7,083 bases of DNA from Candidatus Kapaibacterium sp. (lineage in GTDB: Bacteria > Bacteroidota > Ignavibacteria > Kapaibacteriales > UBA961): contig JALRFC010000088.1 of assembly GCA_023253875.1 (NCBI GenBank), forward strand, positions 1-7,083, in the 5' to 3' direction. The notes under the pieces are model-generated. The model searched no databases and was not told the origin of the DNA. It saw only the letters and a program-made list of their open reading frames with translations. The translations under genes were made by a program, and so were the position numbers. Position 1 is the first letter of the stretch. Each line of letters opens with the position of its first letter. Below are positions 1 to 6,433 of this stretch, piece by piece.

Positions 1-2
1 GT

Positions 3-1370
3 TGGTTAAGAGAGTTAATCACTGATTCTCGTATTTCGGGTCTTGCCAATATTGACATCAATCCCGAATTCTCTGCAAAATTAGGAGCTTCAATAGGAAA
101 TGCTTTGGGTATGCATGCAAAAGTCGTTGCGAGTAGAGATGCAGATGCAGCTTCTCGCATGATACATCGTTCATTGATTGCAGGCCTCATGAGTGCAGGA
201 ATAACAGTCAGAGATTTACAAGTGACACCGATTCCGCAAGCAAGACAAGATTTGAGAACAGGAATAGCAAATGCTGGTTTTCATGTGCGTCGATCCATTC
301 GAAAACCCGATACGATTGATATCATTTTATTTAATGAAGATGGACGTGATATACCTCATTCCACTTCAAAAACAATAGAACGTTTTTTCTTTGGTGAGGA
401 TATCAAAAGAGTGCCGTATAATCAGGTTGGAAGCATTCTATTTCCGGAACGAAGCAATGAAACGTATGCCATGAAATTCACGGGAGCATTGGATGTAATC
501 GGAATCAAGAAACATGATTTTCGCGTCTTGATAGATTATTCATATGGCCTTGCTTCCACTACATTTCCTGTCCTCTTAGGTTCTTTGGGTGTACATGTTG
601 TTGCAGTCAATAGTTATGTTGATACGGCAGAAGGATTTTCCGATGATCGTACTGATGCGGAAGCCGCGGAGACAAGTGAAATCATTAAATCACTTGGTTA
701 TGAATTTGGATTTAAAATTGATGCATCAGCTGAAAAGATTGCAGTCGTGGATGCCGATGGTAATTGGTTTCAACCCAATAGATTACTGACAATACTCACG
801 AAATTATTCTTGGAAGCTCATAGAGATAAAGAGCCATATTCGATTGCTGTTCCGATGCTAGCAAGCACAGATATTGAGCGTATTGCAAAGGAGTATGATG
901 TTGAAGTGATTCGTATCAAGAATAGTCATTCGGCAATGATGGAAGCAACAAAACAACATAGCGTTTTATTCTCCGGTGATACGAGAGGTAGATTTATTTT
1001 CACGGAATATCTCTTTGCTTCAGATGGAATGTTTTCACTTGCGAAATGTTTGGACATGCTTGCAAAAACAGGATTGACATTCTCCGGATTACATCAACAA
1101 TTACCATTTCGAGCTCGTATGCATCATACAATACAATGTCCATGGGAGAAAAAAGGAATCGTGATGAGAAAAGCAATGGAATATACTGAACACATGGAGC
1201 GAGTATTGATTGATGGCATAACGGTGAATACTCCCGATTCAACAATTGTTCTCTTCCCCGATAAAGAAAGACCTGCATTTATTGTTGCGGTAGAAGCATC
1301 AACTGATGCAATGGCTATGGACATTGCAGGTGTGTATAAACAATTAATCACCATGTGGGCTGAATCCTAA
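3..1370 (+). CDS. Mannose-1-phosphate guanylyltransferase-type fusion protein, phosphomannomutase-like C-terminal part (5' partial)
   Basis: The frame is open from the left edge (WLRELITDSRISGLANIDIN...) to TAA at 1368-1370, so the true start lies outside; the ATG at 105 is internal. The visible 455 residues follow the four-domain alpha-D-phosphohexomutase fold: an N-terminal stretch with NPEFSAKLG and SRDADAASRMI, then VLIDYSYG opening domain 2, and CPWEKKGIVMR, which I recall as typical of proteins in which an N-terminal nucleotidyltransferase is fused to this domain. These are annotated as GDP-mannose-forming enzymes in cyanobacteria, actinobacteria and others; the nucleotidyltransferase half would lie upstream and is inferred. 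The mutase loops are degenerate: the phosphoserine loop TASHNP is replaced by HVRRS (282-296), metal loop DGDGDR by DASAEK (720-737), the GEESGH sugar loop by GDTRGR (975-992), and RPSGTEP by FPDKERP (1254-1274). Mutase activity is therefore unlikely, and a structural or regulatory role fits better. The next gene begins 2 bases after the stop. Confidence 0.8.
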   Translation, partial: WLRELITDSRISGLANIDINPEFSAKLGASIGNALGMHAKVVASRDADAASRMIHRSLIAGLMSAGITVRDLQVTPIPQARQDLRTGIANAGFHVRRSIRKPDTIDIILFNEDGRDIPHSTSKTIERFFFGEDIKRVPYNQVGSILFPERSNETYAMKFTGALDVIGIKKHDFRVLIDYSYGLASTTFPVLLGSLGVHVVAVNSYVDTAEGFSDDRTDAEAAETSEIIKSLGYEFGFKIDASAEKIAVVDADGNWFQPNRLLTILTKLFLEAHRDKEPYSIAVPMLASTDIERIAKEYDVEVIRIKNSHSAMMEATKQHSVLFSGDTRGRFIFTEYLFASDGMFSLAKCLDMLAKTGLTFSGLHQQLPFRARMHHTIQCPWEKKGIVMRKAMEYTEHMERVLIDGITVNTPDSTIVLFPDKERPAFIVAVEASTDAMAMDIAGVYKQLITMWAES

Positions 1371-1372
1371 TC

Positions 1373-3619
1373 ATGACTGTCTTACGATATCTCATCGTTT
1401 TCTTGATATCCATCCCTCTCTCTGCTCAAATTGACACGATTGAGCTTACTTCTTTGGATCTTAGTGCAATCAAGCAAGATTTTGGAAGACCTAGAATCAA
1501 TGCCTCCGTGATGGGGAAACCCTTAAACATTGCAGGTACGCAGTTTAAGCGTGGGGTCGGAACTCATGCCGGAAGCAAGTTCACCCTTGCACTTGATGGC
1601 AAAGCAATGAGCATTGAAGGTCTTGCAGGAATTGATGAAGGTATTTTTCCTGAAATGGGATCTGCTGAATTTTTGATCATAGCCGATGGACAAGTGCTTT
1701 GGCGTTCAGGTATCATGAATAGAACGATGCAAGCCAAACCATTTGCACTTGATCTCACCAATAAACAAACCTGTGAATTATTAGTATTTGATGGCAATGA
1801 CAATATTTTTTCTGATCATGCCAATTGGGTTGAAACCAGATTCAAGGTATATAAAGGATATATTCCAAAACCATTCATTCGACCAATAGAAAAAGAATAT
1901 CAACTCACTCCAAATGAATCACTTCTTCCAATCATTCATGGGAAAAAGGTATATGGAGCAAGACCCGGTAGTGAGATAAGACATTATATACCAATCACAG
2001 GTATTGAACCCATCAATGTGACTATGTCTGAGCTTCCATCCGGACTCTCCTTCGATTCCTCATATAGAGTCATCCGAGGTAGTATTGCCAAGCCCGGAAT
2101 ATATTCACTTACCATTCAAGCAGAAAACCCACTCGGCAAAACAGAATATTCATTCGCATTTCGCATCGGAGATACGATCTCATACTCTGCACCCATTGGA
2201 TGGTCATCATGGTATGCACATTGGGAATTTGTTACGGAAAAAGATATCTATAAAGCTGCTCATGCATTGCAGTCAAGTGGATTACAACACTATGGCTATG
2301 AATATATTCTCATTGATGATGGCTGGCAGGATACAAGCCATTCTTTATCCATTAATGGTTTACAACCCGCAAAGAAATTTCCGGATCTTCCCGGCCTGAT
2401 TGATTCATTGCATACTCTTGGATTCAAAGTAGGCATGTATTCATCTCCCGGTGCAAAAACATGTGTATTATTACCCGGCTCATTAGGACATGAAGCACAA
2501 GATGCAGAGTATTTTTGCTCATTAGATGCTGATTTAGTGAAATATGATTGGTGTGGTTATCAAACGGTCTATGATTCTTTGCTGAAAACCAATCAATATA
2601 CCCCTGAGGAATTAGCGAAAGCACCATATGCCAAATTGGGGTCATTATTGTCAGCTTGTAATCATGACATCTTTTATATGCTGTGTCAATATGGCAATAA
2701 TGATGTGTGGAAATGGGGTCGTTCTGTTGGTGGACATGCATGGAGAACCACGACAGATATTCAAGACAATTGGTGGAGCATGTCAAATATCGTAGGATTC
2801 AGACAAGCCGGTCTTGAAACATTTGCCGGACATAATGGATGGAATGATATGGATCACTTACGTATGGGATATTCTCAGCCATTTCCATTTACCAAAAAGA
2901 CCGAGCTCACAGCTCATGAACAATACACGCAGTTTTCGCTTTGGGCATTGCTGAATTCCCCTTTGATATTGAGCATGCACATGGATTCGCTTGATGCATT
3001 TACCTTGAGTCTTTTAAAGAATCATGAAGTTTTGGCAATGCATCAAGACCCACTTGGGATTCAAGGTTCACGTGTCTATAAGAACATTTGGCAGGAAATT
3101 TGGTCTAAACCGCTGTCCAATGGTGGCTTAGCAATTGGATTTTTCAATAGAGATGATGTCGGCGAACAATCCATGTCCATAACTAGAGATGCACTTGGAC
3201 TCTCCAAATCAATGGAATATGTCATTCGCGATATATGGACTCATCAAGATGTAGGCTTGCTGAGTGATGAATTGATGTACACAGTTCCTTCTCATGGAGT
3301 TCGATTGATTGCATTGATACCCAAAAACCCAATAAGCAATATCGGTGATGAACATCAGATCAAACAAATGAGAATTTTCCCTCAACCTGCAGATGAGATG
3401 ATGTATTGTTCCTTTCATTCGCCTTTGCAAGGAATCGGCACTCTCGAATTCCTCACATTGGATGGCAGAAGCATTGGAAACTCAATACAACTGGAAATCA
3501 GGCAAGGAATGCAAGCATTTTCCTTGGCTATACCGCAGGATATGCCCTCTGGACTACATATCATGAAAATCAGCACACCTTTTTCTTCAATCTTACATCC
3601 CATTCATATCGTTCATTGA
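1373..3619 (+). CDS. Exported alpha-galactosidase, GH27, with NPCBM module and T9SS-type C-terminal sorting domain
   Basis: A 748-residue secreted enzyme predicted to remove terminal alpha-galactosyl residues (or alpha-N-acetylgalactosaminyl, which GH27 also covers) from glycans. Residues 1-18 form a signal peptide (MTVLRYLIVFLISIPLSA, then Q). Residues about 20-165 look like an NPCBM carbohydrate-binding module, with its typical RGVGTHAGSKF at 60-70. Residues about 165-270 resemble a putative Ig-like domain (LPSGLSFD, PGIYSLTIQAEN). The GH27 barrel starts at GWSSWY (276-281), continues through LIDDGWQ (D315, D316) and DLVKYDWCGY, where D392 is the predicted nucleophile, and reaches GWNDMDHL, where D494 is the predicted acid/base. 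QDPLGIQG and a C-terminal beta domain follow. Residues about 660-748 (RIFPQPADE, TLDGRSIG, MPSGLHIMKIS) match the layout of a T9SS type A sorting domain, so the enzyme is probably secreted or surface-bound. The catalytic part is human-enzyme sized; the extra length comes from the added modules. No Shine-Dalgarno is visible. The start, 2 bases after the preceding stop, is fixed by the signal peptide. Confidence 0.88.
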   Translation: MTVLRYLIVFLISIPLSAQIDTIELTSLDLSAIKQDFGRPRINASVMGKPLNIAGTQFKRGVGTHAGSKFTLALDGKAMSIEGLAGIDEGIFPEMGSAEFLIIADGQVLWRSGIMNRTMQAKPFALDLTNKQTCELLVFDGNDNIFSDHANWVETRFKVYKGYIPKPFIRPIEKEYQLTPNESLLPIIHGKKVYGARPGSEIRHYIPITGIEPINVTMSELPSGLSFDSSYRVIRGSIAKPGIYSLTIQAENPLGKTEYSFAFRIGDTISYSAPIGWSSWYAHWEFVTEKDIYKAAHALQSSGLQHYGYEYILIDDGWQDTSHSLSINGLQPAKKFPDLPGLIDSLHTLGFKVGMYSSPGAKTCVLLPGSLGHEAQDAEYFCSLDADLVKYDWCGYQTVYDSLLKTNQYTPEELAKAPYAKLGSLLSACNHDIFYMLCQYGNNDVWKWGRSVGGHAWRTTTDIQDNWWSMSNIVGFRQAGLETFAGHNGWNDMDHLRMGYSQPFPFTKKTELTAHEQYTQFSLWALLNSPLILSMHMDSLDAFTLSLLKNHEVLAMHQDPLGIQGSRVYKNIWQEIWSKPLSNGGLAIGFFNRDDVGEQSMSITRDALGLSKSMEYVIRDIWTHQDVGLLSDELMYTVPSHGVRLIALIPKNPISNIGDEHQIKQMRIFPQPADEMMYCSFHSPLQGIGTLEFLTLDGRSIGNSIQLEIRQGMQAFSLAIPQDMPSGLHIMKISTPFSSILHPIHIVH

Positions 3620-3630
3620 TGCTAATTCCA

Positions 3631-3638
3631 TAAATTTG
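3631..3638 (+). promoter_or_regulatory. Possible Bacteroidota-type -7 promoter element
   Basis: TAAATTTG matches the TAnnTTTG -7 consensus known from Bacteroidota and sits in the only sizeable gap before the ptsN-like gene, about 70 bases upstream of its ATG. There is no convincing TTTG-like -33 element at the usual distance, and in AT-rich DNA such an octamer arises by chance, so this is only a candidate. If real, the inverted repeat at 3654-3678 would lie in the 5' leader of the ptsN-like transcript. Confidence 0.2.
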
Positions 3639-3653
3639 CACTTCAATTTCATG

Positions 3654-3678
3654 TACTTGCACTGTTCTTCGGCAAGTA
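3654..3678. repeat. Perfect 7-bp inverted repeat upstream of the ptsN-like gene
   Basis: TACTTGC at 3654-3660 is exactly complementary in inverted orientation to GCAAGTA at 3672-3678, with an 11-base spacer. One G-T pair could extend the stem outward. There is no following T-run, so it does not look like an ordinary intrinsic terminator for the alpha-galactosidase gene. It could be an operator half-site pair or a leader hairpin. TTGCACT also occurs twice in this gap, at 3636-3642 and 3657-3663, 21 bases apart (two helical turns). Function is unknown. Confidence 0.4.
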
Positions 3679-3708
3679 TCCCGATATATCATTCAATGGC
3701 TCTACAGT

Positions 3709-4173
3709 ATGAAGATTACGGATATCCTTCAGCCCTCAGCTATTTTGCTGAATACGACATTTGAAACGAAAGAAGCTGCATTGGATGCAATGATTGATGC
3801 ATTGGCATCAGGCGGGCATATTACCAAAGTTGAAGAAGCCAGAAAAGCAGTATTTGATAGAGAAAAAATCATGTCAACCGGCATCGGCAAGGGTTTTGCG
3901 CTTCCACATGGCAAGACAAATCACATCACCGAAACCGTTGGTGCATTCATGACTTTGAAAGAACCACTAGACTTTCAAGCTCTTGATCAACAACCTGTGA
4001 CCATCATTTTCATGTTAATCGGAAGAGAGAATACAGTTGGAACTCATCTTAGATTACTCTCCAGGATTTCTAGACTCATGAACAAAGATAGTTTCCGCGA
4101 TAGTATCTCAGCCGCAGATACTCCGGAGCAAATCATTGCATTGTTTACTTCTGAAGAAGAGGAAATGGGATGA
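3709..4173 (+). CDS. ptsN: PtsN-like PTS EIIA domain protein (EIIA-Ntr / fructose-type EIIA)
   Basis: A 154-residue single-domain protein of the PTS EIIA type 2 (fructose/mannitol/Ntr) family. It would be phosphorylated on a histidine by HPr or NPr and act in the cytoplasm, most likely as a regulator, since no EIIB or EIIC sugar-transport gene is beside it. The predicted phosphorylation site is H67 in GIGKGFALPHGKT, preceded by the conserved DREKIMSTGIG stretch. THLRLLSRISRLM in the C-terminal half is also typical. Length is close to PtsN (about 160 residues), and the start at 3709 (MKITDIL) matches the usual short N-terminus. In proteobacteria ptsN often sits near rpoN or hpf; neither is visible here. 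It overlaps the next gene by 4 bases (ATGA), so the two are probably translationally coupled. The family is clear. The choice of ptsN over a fructose-type EIIA rests on size and the lack of transport partners. Confidence 0.85.
   Translation: MKITDILQPSAILLNTTFETKEAALDAMIDALASGGHITKVEEARKAVFDREKIMSTGIGKGFALPHGKTNHITETVGAFMTLKEPLDFQALDQQPVTIIFMLIGRENTVGTHLRLLSRISRLMNKDSFRDSISAADTPEQIIALFTSEEEEMG
4158..4163 (+). promoter_or_regulatory. Shine-Dalgarno-like site for the coiled-coil gene
   Basis: AGAGGA lies six bases before the ATG at 4170, inside the end of the ptsN-like gene. It is the only start in the window with a recognisable purine-rich ribosome binding site; the others have AT-rich leaders. 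The run encodes Glu residues (SEEEEMG), so the match may be a by-product of coding. Confidence 0.35.
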
Positions 4174-4577
4174 AAGCAATGATTGTTATAGTAGTTATCC
4201 TATGTTCATTTACAGCTCAGGCACAAGAATCAAAAAACAAGAAAGATATACAAGCAGCAAAACAAGTGCTCAAAATCATGAATGAGCAGATTTTGCAATT
4301 GACTGACCGATTCAAAAAGAATACACTTACATTCAAGGGGCAATATGAGCAACAGACCAAGCAAATTCTCACAGGATTCAAAAAGAGATTACAAGTATTG
4401 AAACAAGAAATTTCCTCGATTGAGGAAAATCTTGATGATTTGAATCTGCAATTGGAACAACAATCCAAAGAAAATGATAAGGCACTTCAGGATCAGTTCA
4501 AGAAATTGCAAAGCGACCTGGATGATTCCATGATGAGATTTGAGCGTAAACTTGATTCCCTTTCTCAACAATTTTGA
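4170..4577 (+). CDS. Small exported coiled-coil protein of unknown function
   Basis: I do not recognise a family. The 135-residue product begins with a clear signal peptide, MKAMIVIVVILCSFTAQA, with signal peptidase I-like cleavage (AQA, then QES). The Cys at residue 12 lacks a proper lipobox (the preceding residue is Leu), so a lipoprotein is unlikely. From about residue 25 to the end the protein is almost entirely charged or polar with regularly spaced Leu, Ile, Met and Phe, as expected for a long helix or coiled coil (IMNEQILQLTDRF, LQVLKQEISSIEENL, LDDSMMRFERKLDSL). It has no Cys or Pro after the signal region. The nearest analogy in shape is a periplasmic Skp/OmpH-like chaperone or an envelope spacer, but no specific motif supports either. 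Its start overlaps the stop of the ptsN-like gene (ATGA, 4170-4173) and murI follows after 3 bases, so it is very probably a genuine operon member. Confidence 0.75.
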   Translation: MKAMIVIVVILCSFTAQAQESKNKKDIQAAKQVLKIMNEQILQLTDRFKKNTLTFKGQYEQQTKQILTGFKKRLQVLKQEISSIEENLDDLNLQLEQQSKENDKALQDQFKKLQSDLDDSMMRFERKLDSLSQQF

Positions 4578-4580
4578 GCA

Positions 4581-5438
4581 ATGGTGATGTCCGAATCAGA
4601 TCAACACAAACAACCAATTGGAGTATTTGATTCAGGAGTCGGTGGCCTTACCGTTCTGAAGCATCTCATTCATTCTATGCCCGGCGAAGAATTTGTGTAT
4701 TTGGGGGATACGGCTAGAGTACCTTATGGGAATAAATCACAGGACACGATTAGACATTATACTCGACAATGTGTCAATTTCCTCTTGAGTTTGGATGTAA
4801 AAGCCATTGTCATTGCGTGTAATACCGCTTCCGCACTTGCTTTGGATCTTGCCCGAGAAATAAGTCCTGTTCCTGTCATCGGCATGATACATCCGGCCGC
4901 AGCCTCTGCTGTACAACAAACTCTGACAAAAAAAATCGGTATCATTGGCACTAGAGCAACAATTGGTTCTCATGCTTATGAACAAGCCATTGCAAAGGTT
5001 TCTGAAGACATTGGAGTCCACATAGATGTCTATGCAAAGGCATGTCCTTTATTTGTCCCTTTAGCTGAAGAAGATTTTGGAGATCATCCTTCTGCAGCAA
5101 TGATTGCTCATGAATATCTTCATGAATTTCTCTCATTGGGTATTGATATTCTTGTACTCGGTTGCACGCATTATCCGCTACTTAAAGAGTTGATTGGGAA
5201 AACACTCCCTGATATTTCATTGTTGGATTGTGGTGAGACAGCTGCAAAAGAGTTATCTGCAATATTACAGATTGAAGACAAATCGCAAATTGGTGAACTT
5301 CCAATTGTGAGACTGTTCACTACTGATTCTGTACATGCTTTCTCATCCATTGCAGAAAGATGTATCGGATTTCCATTACCGGAGCCAATTCGCATTTCTC
5401 CTGAAACTCTGGAAGATCAGGGTCTTTCAGGAATCTAA
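4581..5438 (+). CDS. murI: Glutamate racemase
   Basis: A cofactor-independent cytoplasmic enzyme that interconverts L- and D-glutamate and so supplies D-Glu for peptidoglycan. The 285-residue length is normal for MurI (about 255-290). The family signatures are intact: GVFDSGVGGLTVL near the N-terminus (D17, S18), VYLGDTARVPYG, the first catalytic Cys C80 in IACNTAS, and the second, C195, in LGCTHYPLL with neighbouring H197. Both catalytic cysteines are present, so it should be active. An in-frame ATG two codons in (4587) is an alternative start, and neither has a clear Shine-Dalgarno. The last 25 or so residues (PEPIRISPETLEDQGLSGI) form a short tail beyond the conserved core. It begins 3 bases after the coiled-coil gene, in the same apparent operon, and is followed by a hairpin before the permease genes. 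Confidence 0.96.
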   Translation: MVMSESDQHKQPIGVFDSGVGGLTVLKHLIHSMPGEEFVYLGDTARVPYGNKSQDTIRHYTRQCVNFLLSLDVKAIVIACNTASALALDLAREISPVPVIGMIHPAAASAVQQTLTKKIGIIGTRATIGSHAYEQAIAKVSEDIGVHIDVYAKACPLFVPLAEEDFGDHPSAAMIAHEYLHEFLSLGIDILVLGCTHYPLLKELIGKTLPDISLLDCGETAAKELSAILQIEDKSQIGELPIVRLFTTDSVHAFSSIAERCIGFPLPEPIRISPETLEDQGLSGI

Positions 5439-5452
5439 TCTTCGTAAATTGT

Positions 5453-5472
5453 ATTGTCTTGCAAAAGACAAT
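5453..5472 (+). terminator. Hairpin with GCAA tetraloop between murI and the oppB-like gene (possible weak terminator or processing site)
   Basis: ATTGTCTT (5453-5460) and AAGACAAT (5465-5472) form a perfect 8-bp stem closed by a GCAA loop, a GNRA-type tetraloop known to stabilise RNA hairpins. It starts 14 bases after the murI stop. The stem is AT-rich and the downstream bases (TGTTCATTGC) are not a clean T-run, so efficient intrinsic termination is doubtful; attenuation or mRNA processing is equally possible. A smaller 5-bp hairpin (CATTG/CAATG, 5477-5490) follows directly. The main hairpin also argues against starting the permease at the upstream in-frame ATG at 5459, which would put it inside the coding region. 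Confidence 0.4.
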
Positions 5473-5503
5473 TGTTCATTGCTCACAATGCATGGATTGT
5501 TCC

Positions 5504-6430
5504 ATGATAGGTTATATCATTCGAAAAATCGGTTATGCTTTGGCAGTACTCTTTGGAGTAGTGACAACAGCATTTCTCATCAATTTTGTTTTGCCCGGTG
5601 ATCCCGCCCGATTAATGCTTGGTCAAAGAGCAGATGAGCAATCAATAAAAGCATTACGAGTTCAACTTGGCTTAGATAAACCCATGTATGAGCAATACAC
5701 GAAATATGTGTTTCGTTTGGTTCAAGGAGATTTGGGTGTTTCCTATTCAACAAATCGAGAAGTACTTGATACGATAGTTGATAAATTCCCCGCCACAGCA
5801 CTGCTTGCCATAACAGCAATGTTTTTCTCTACATTGATTGGTATTGGACTTGGCATTATAGCCGCCATACGAGCAAATACTTGGGTAGATGCCTCAACTA
5901 TGGGTTTTGCATTGCTAGGAATCTCTCTTCCAAGTTTTGTATTCGGACTGCTTTTACTCCTTCTTTTCGCTGAGATTTGGAAGATTTTCCCCTCATCAGG
6001 ATATATTGACAAAGGCATCAGTCATCTTTTTCTACCGATGCTCACTTTAGCTTTTAGACCACTTTCCATCATTGCGAGAGTGACGCGCAGTTCCATGCTT
6101 GATGTCCTTAATCAGGATTATGTAAGAACAGCAAGAGCAAAAGGACTTCAAGAGAAAGCTGTCATTTTGAAACATGCTTTGAGAAATGCATTGAATCCTG
6201 TGGTGACCACTGTCAGTGCTTGGTTTTCAGGACTACTTGCGGGAACATTCTTTGTGTAATATATCTTCAATTGGCCAGGCATCGGAACGCTTGCCATCAG
6301 TGCCATTGAAAAACTAGACTATCCAATCATTCAAGGTACAGTGCTTCTTACAGCAATTATTTTTGTGGTGGTGAATACAGTCGTGGATATACTCTATGTA
6401 TTTCTCGATCCTAAAGTAAAATTACATTGA
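5504..6430 (+). pseudogene. Oligopeptide/dipeptide ABC transporter permease (OppB/DppB family), interrupted by an in-frame TAA
   Basis: An inner-membrane permease for peptide or related solute uptake, partner of the OppC-like protein that follows. The start at 5504 (MIGYIIRKIGYALAVLFGVV) gives the classic N-terminal first helix, and PGDPARLMLGQ and LGLDKPMYEQY follow as in the family. Further helices lie around ATALLAITAMFFSTLIGIG, SLPSFVFGLLLLLLF and LFLPMLTLAFRPL. The EAA loop that contacts the ATPase is intact (YVRTARAKGLQEKAVILKHALRNALNP, residues 206-232). Codon 252 is TAA (6257-6259), right after GLLAGTFFV. The same frame then continues to TGA at 6428-6430 with YIFNWPGIGTLAISAIEKLDYPIIQG and a last helix ending FLDPKVKLH, which is the expected family C-terminus. 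Full length would be 308 residues, normal for the family. The truncated product lacks the last loop and helix. The rest of the gene shows no decay, so this is a recent nonsense mutation or a sequence error. Confidence 0.88.
6257..6259 (+). other. Premature in-frame stop codon (TAA) at a conserved Glu position of the permease
   Basis: The family normally reads FVEYIFNWPGIG; here it reads FV-stop-YIFNWPGIG. A single G-to-T change would turn GAA into TAA. No frameshift is present: the reading frame before and after the stop is the same. TAA also ends the murI gene and the sugar-nucleotide gene in this window, so a genetic code in which TAA is sense is not supported. Confidence 0.92.
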
Positions 6431-6433
6431 TCA

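Noticed and set aside
2424..2786. A 120-codon open frame on the minus strand inside the alpha-galactosidase gene
   Set aside because: It lies wholly antisense to the GH27 catalytic core, whose motifs are unmistakable. The translation is rich in His, Met and Cys with no recognisable domain, as expected for a shadow frame.
3780..3810. Repeated ATGCAATG/ATGCATTG-like words inside the ptsN-like gene
   Set aside because: They encode LDAMIDAL in the conserved helix and arise from repeated Asp-Ala codons; there is no consistent stem or repeat unit.
4170..4220. Lipoprotein signal in the small coiled-coil protein (Cys at residue 12)
   Set aside because: The residue before Cys is Leu and the Cys is in the middle of the hydrophobic stretch, so it is not a lipobox; a signal peptidase I site (AQA) follows.
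5459..5503. Upstream in-frame start at 5459 for the oppB-like gene
   Set aside because: It would add 15 residues (MQKTIVHCSQCMDCS) not seen in the family, ahead of a start that fits the usual short N-terminus, and would put the hairpin at 5453-5472 across the start codon.
5335..5601. A + strand open frame bridging the end of murI and the start of the permease
   Set aside because: It is out of frame with both genes, both of which have clear family motifs through the overlap, and its product has no recognisable features.
6257..6259. TAA as a recoded sense codon, programmed frameshift, selenocysteine or pyrrolysine site
   Set aside because: The frame is the same on both sides, so no frameshift is involved. 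TAA serves as the normal stop for two other genes here, and selenocysteine and pyrrolysine use TGA and TAG.
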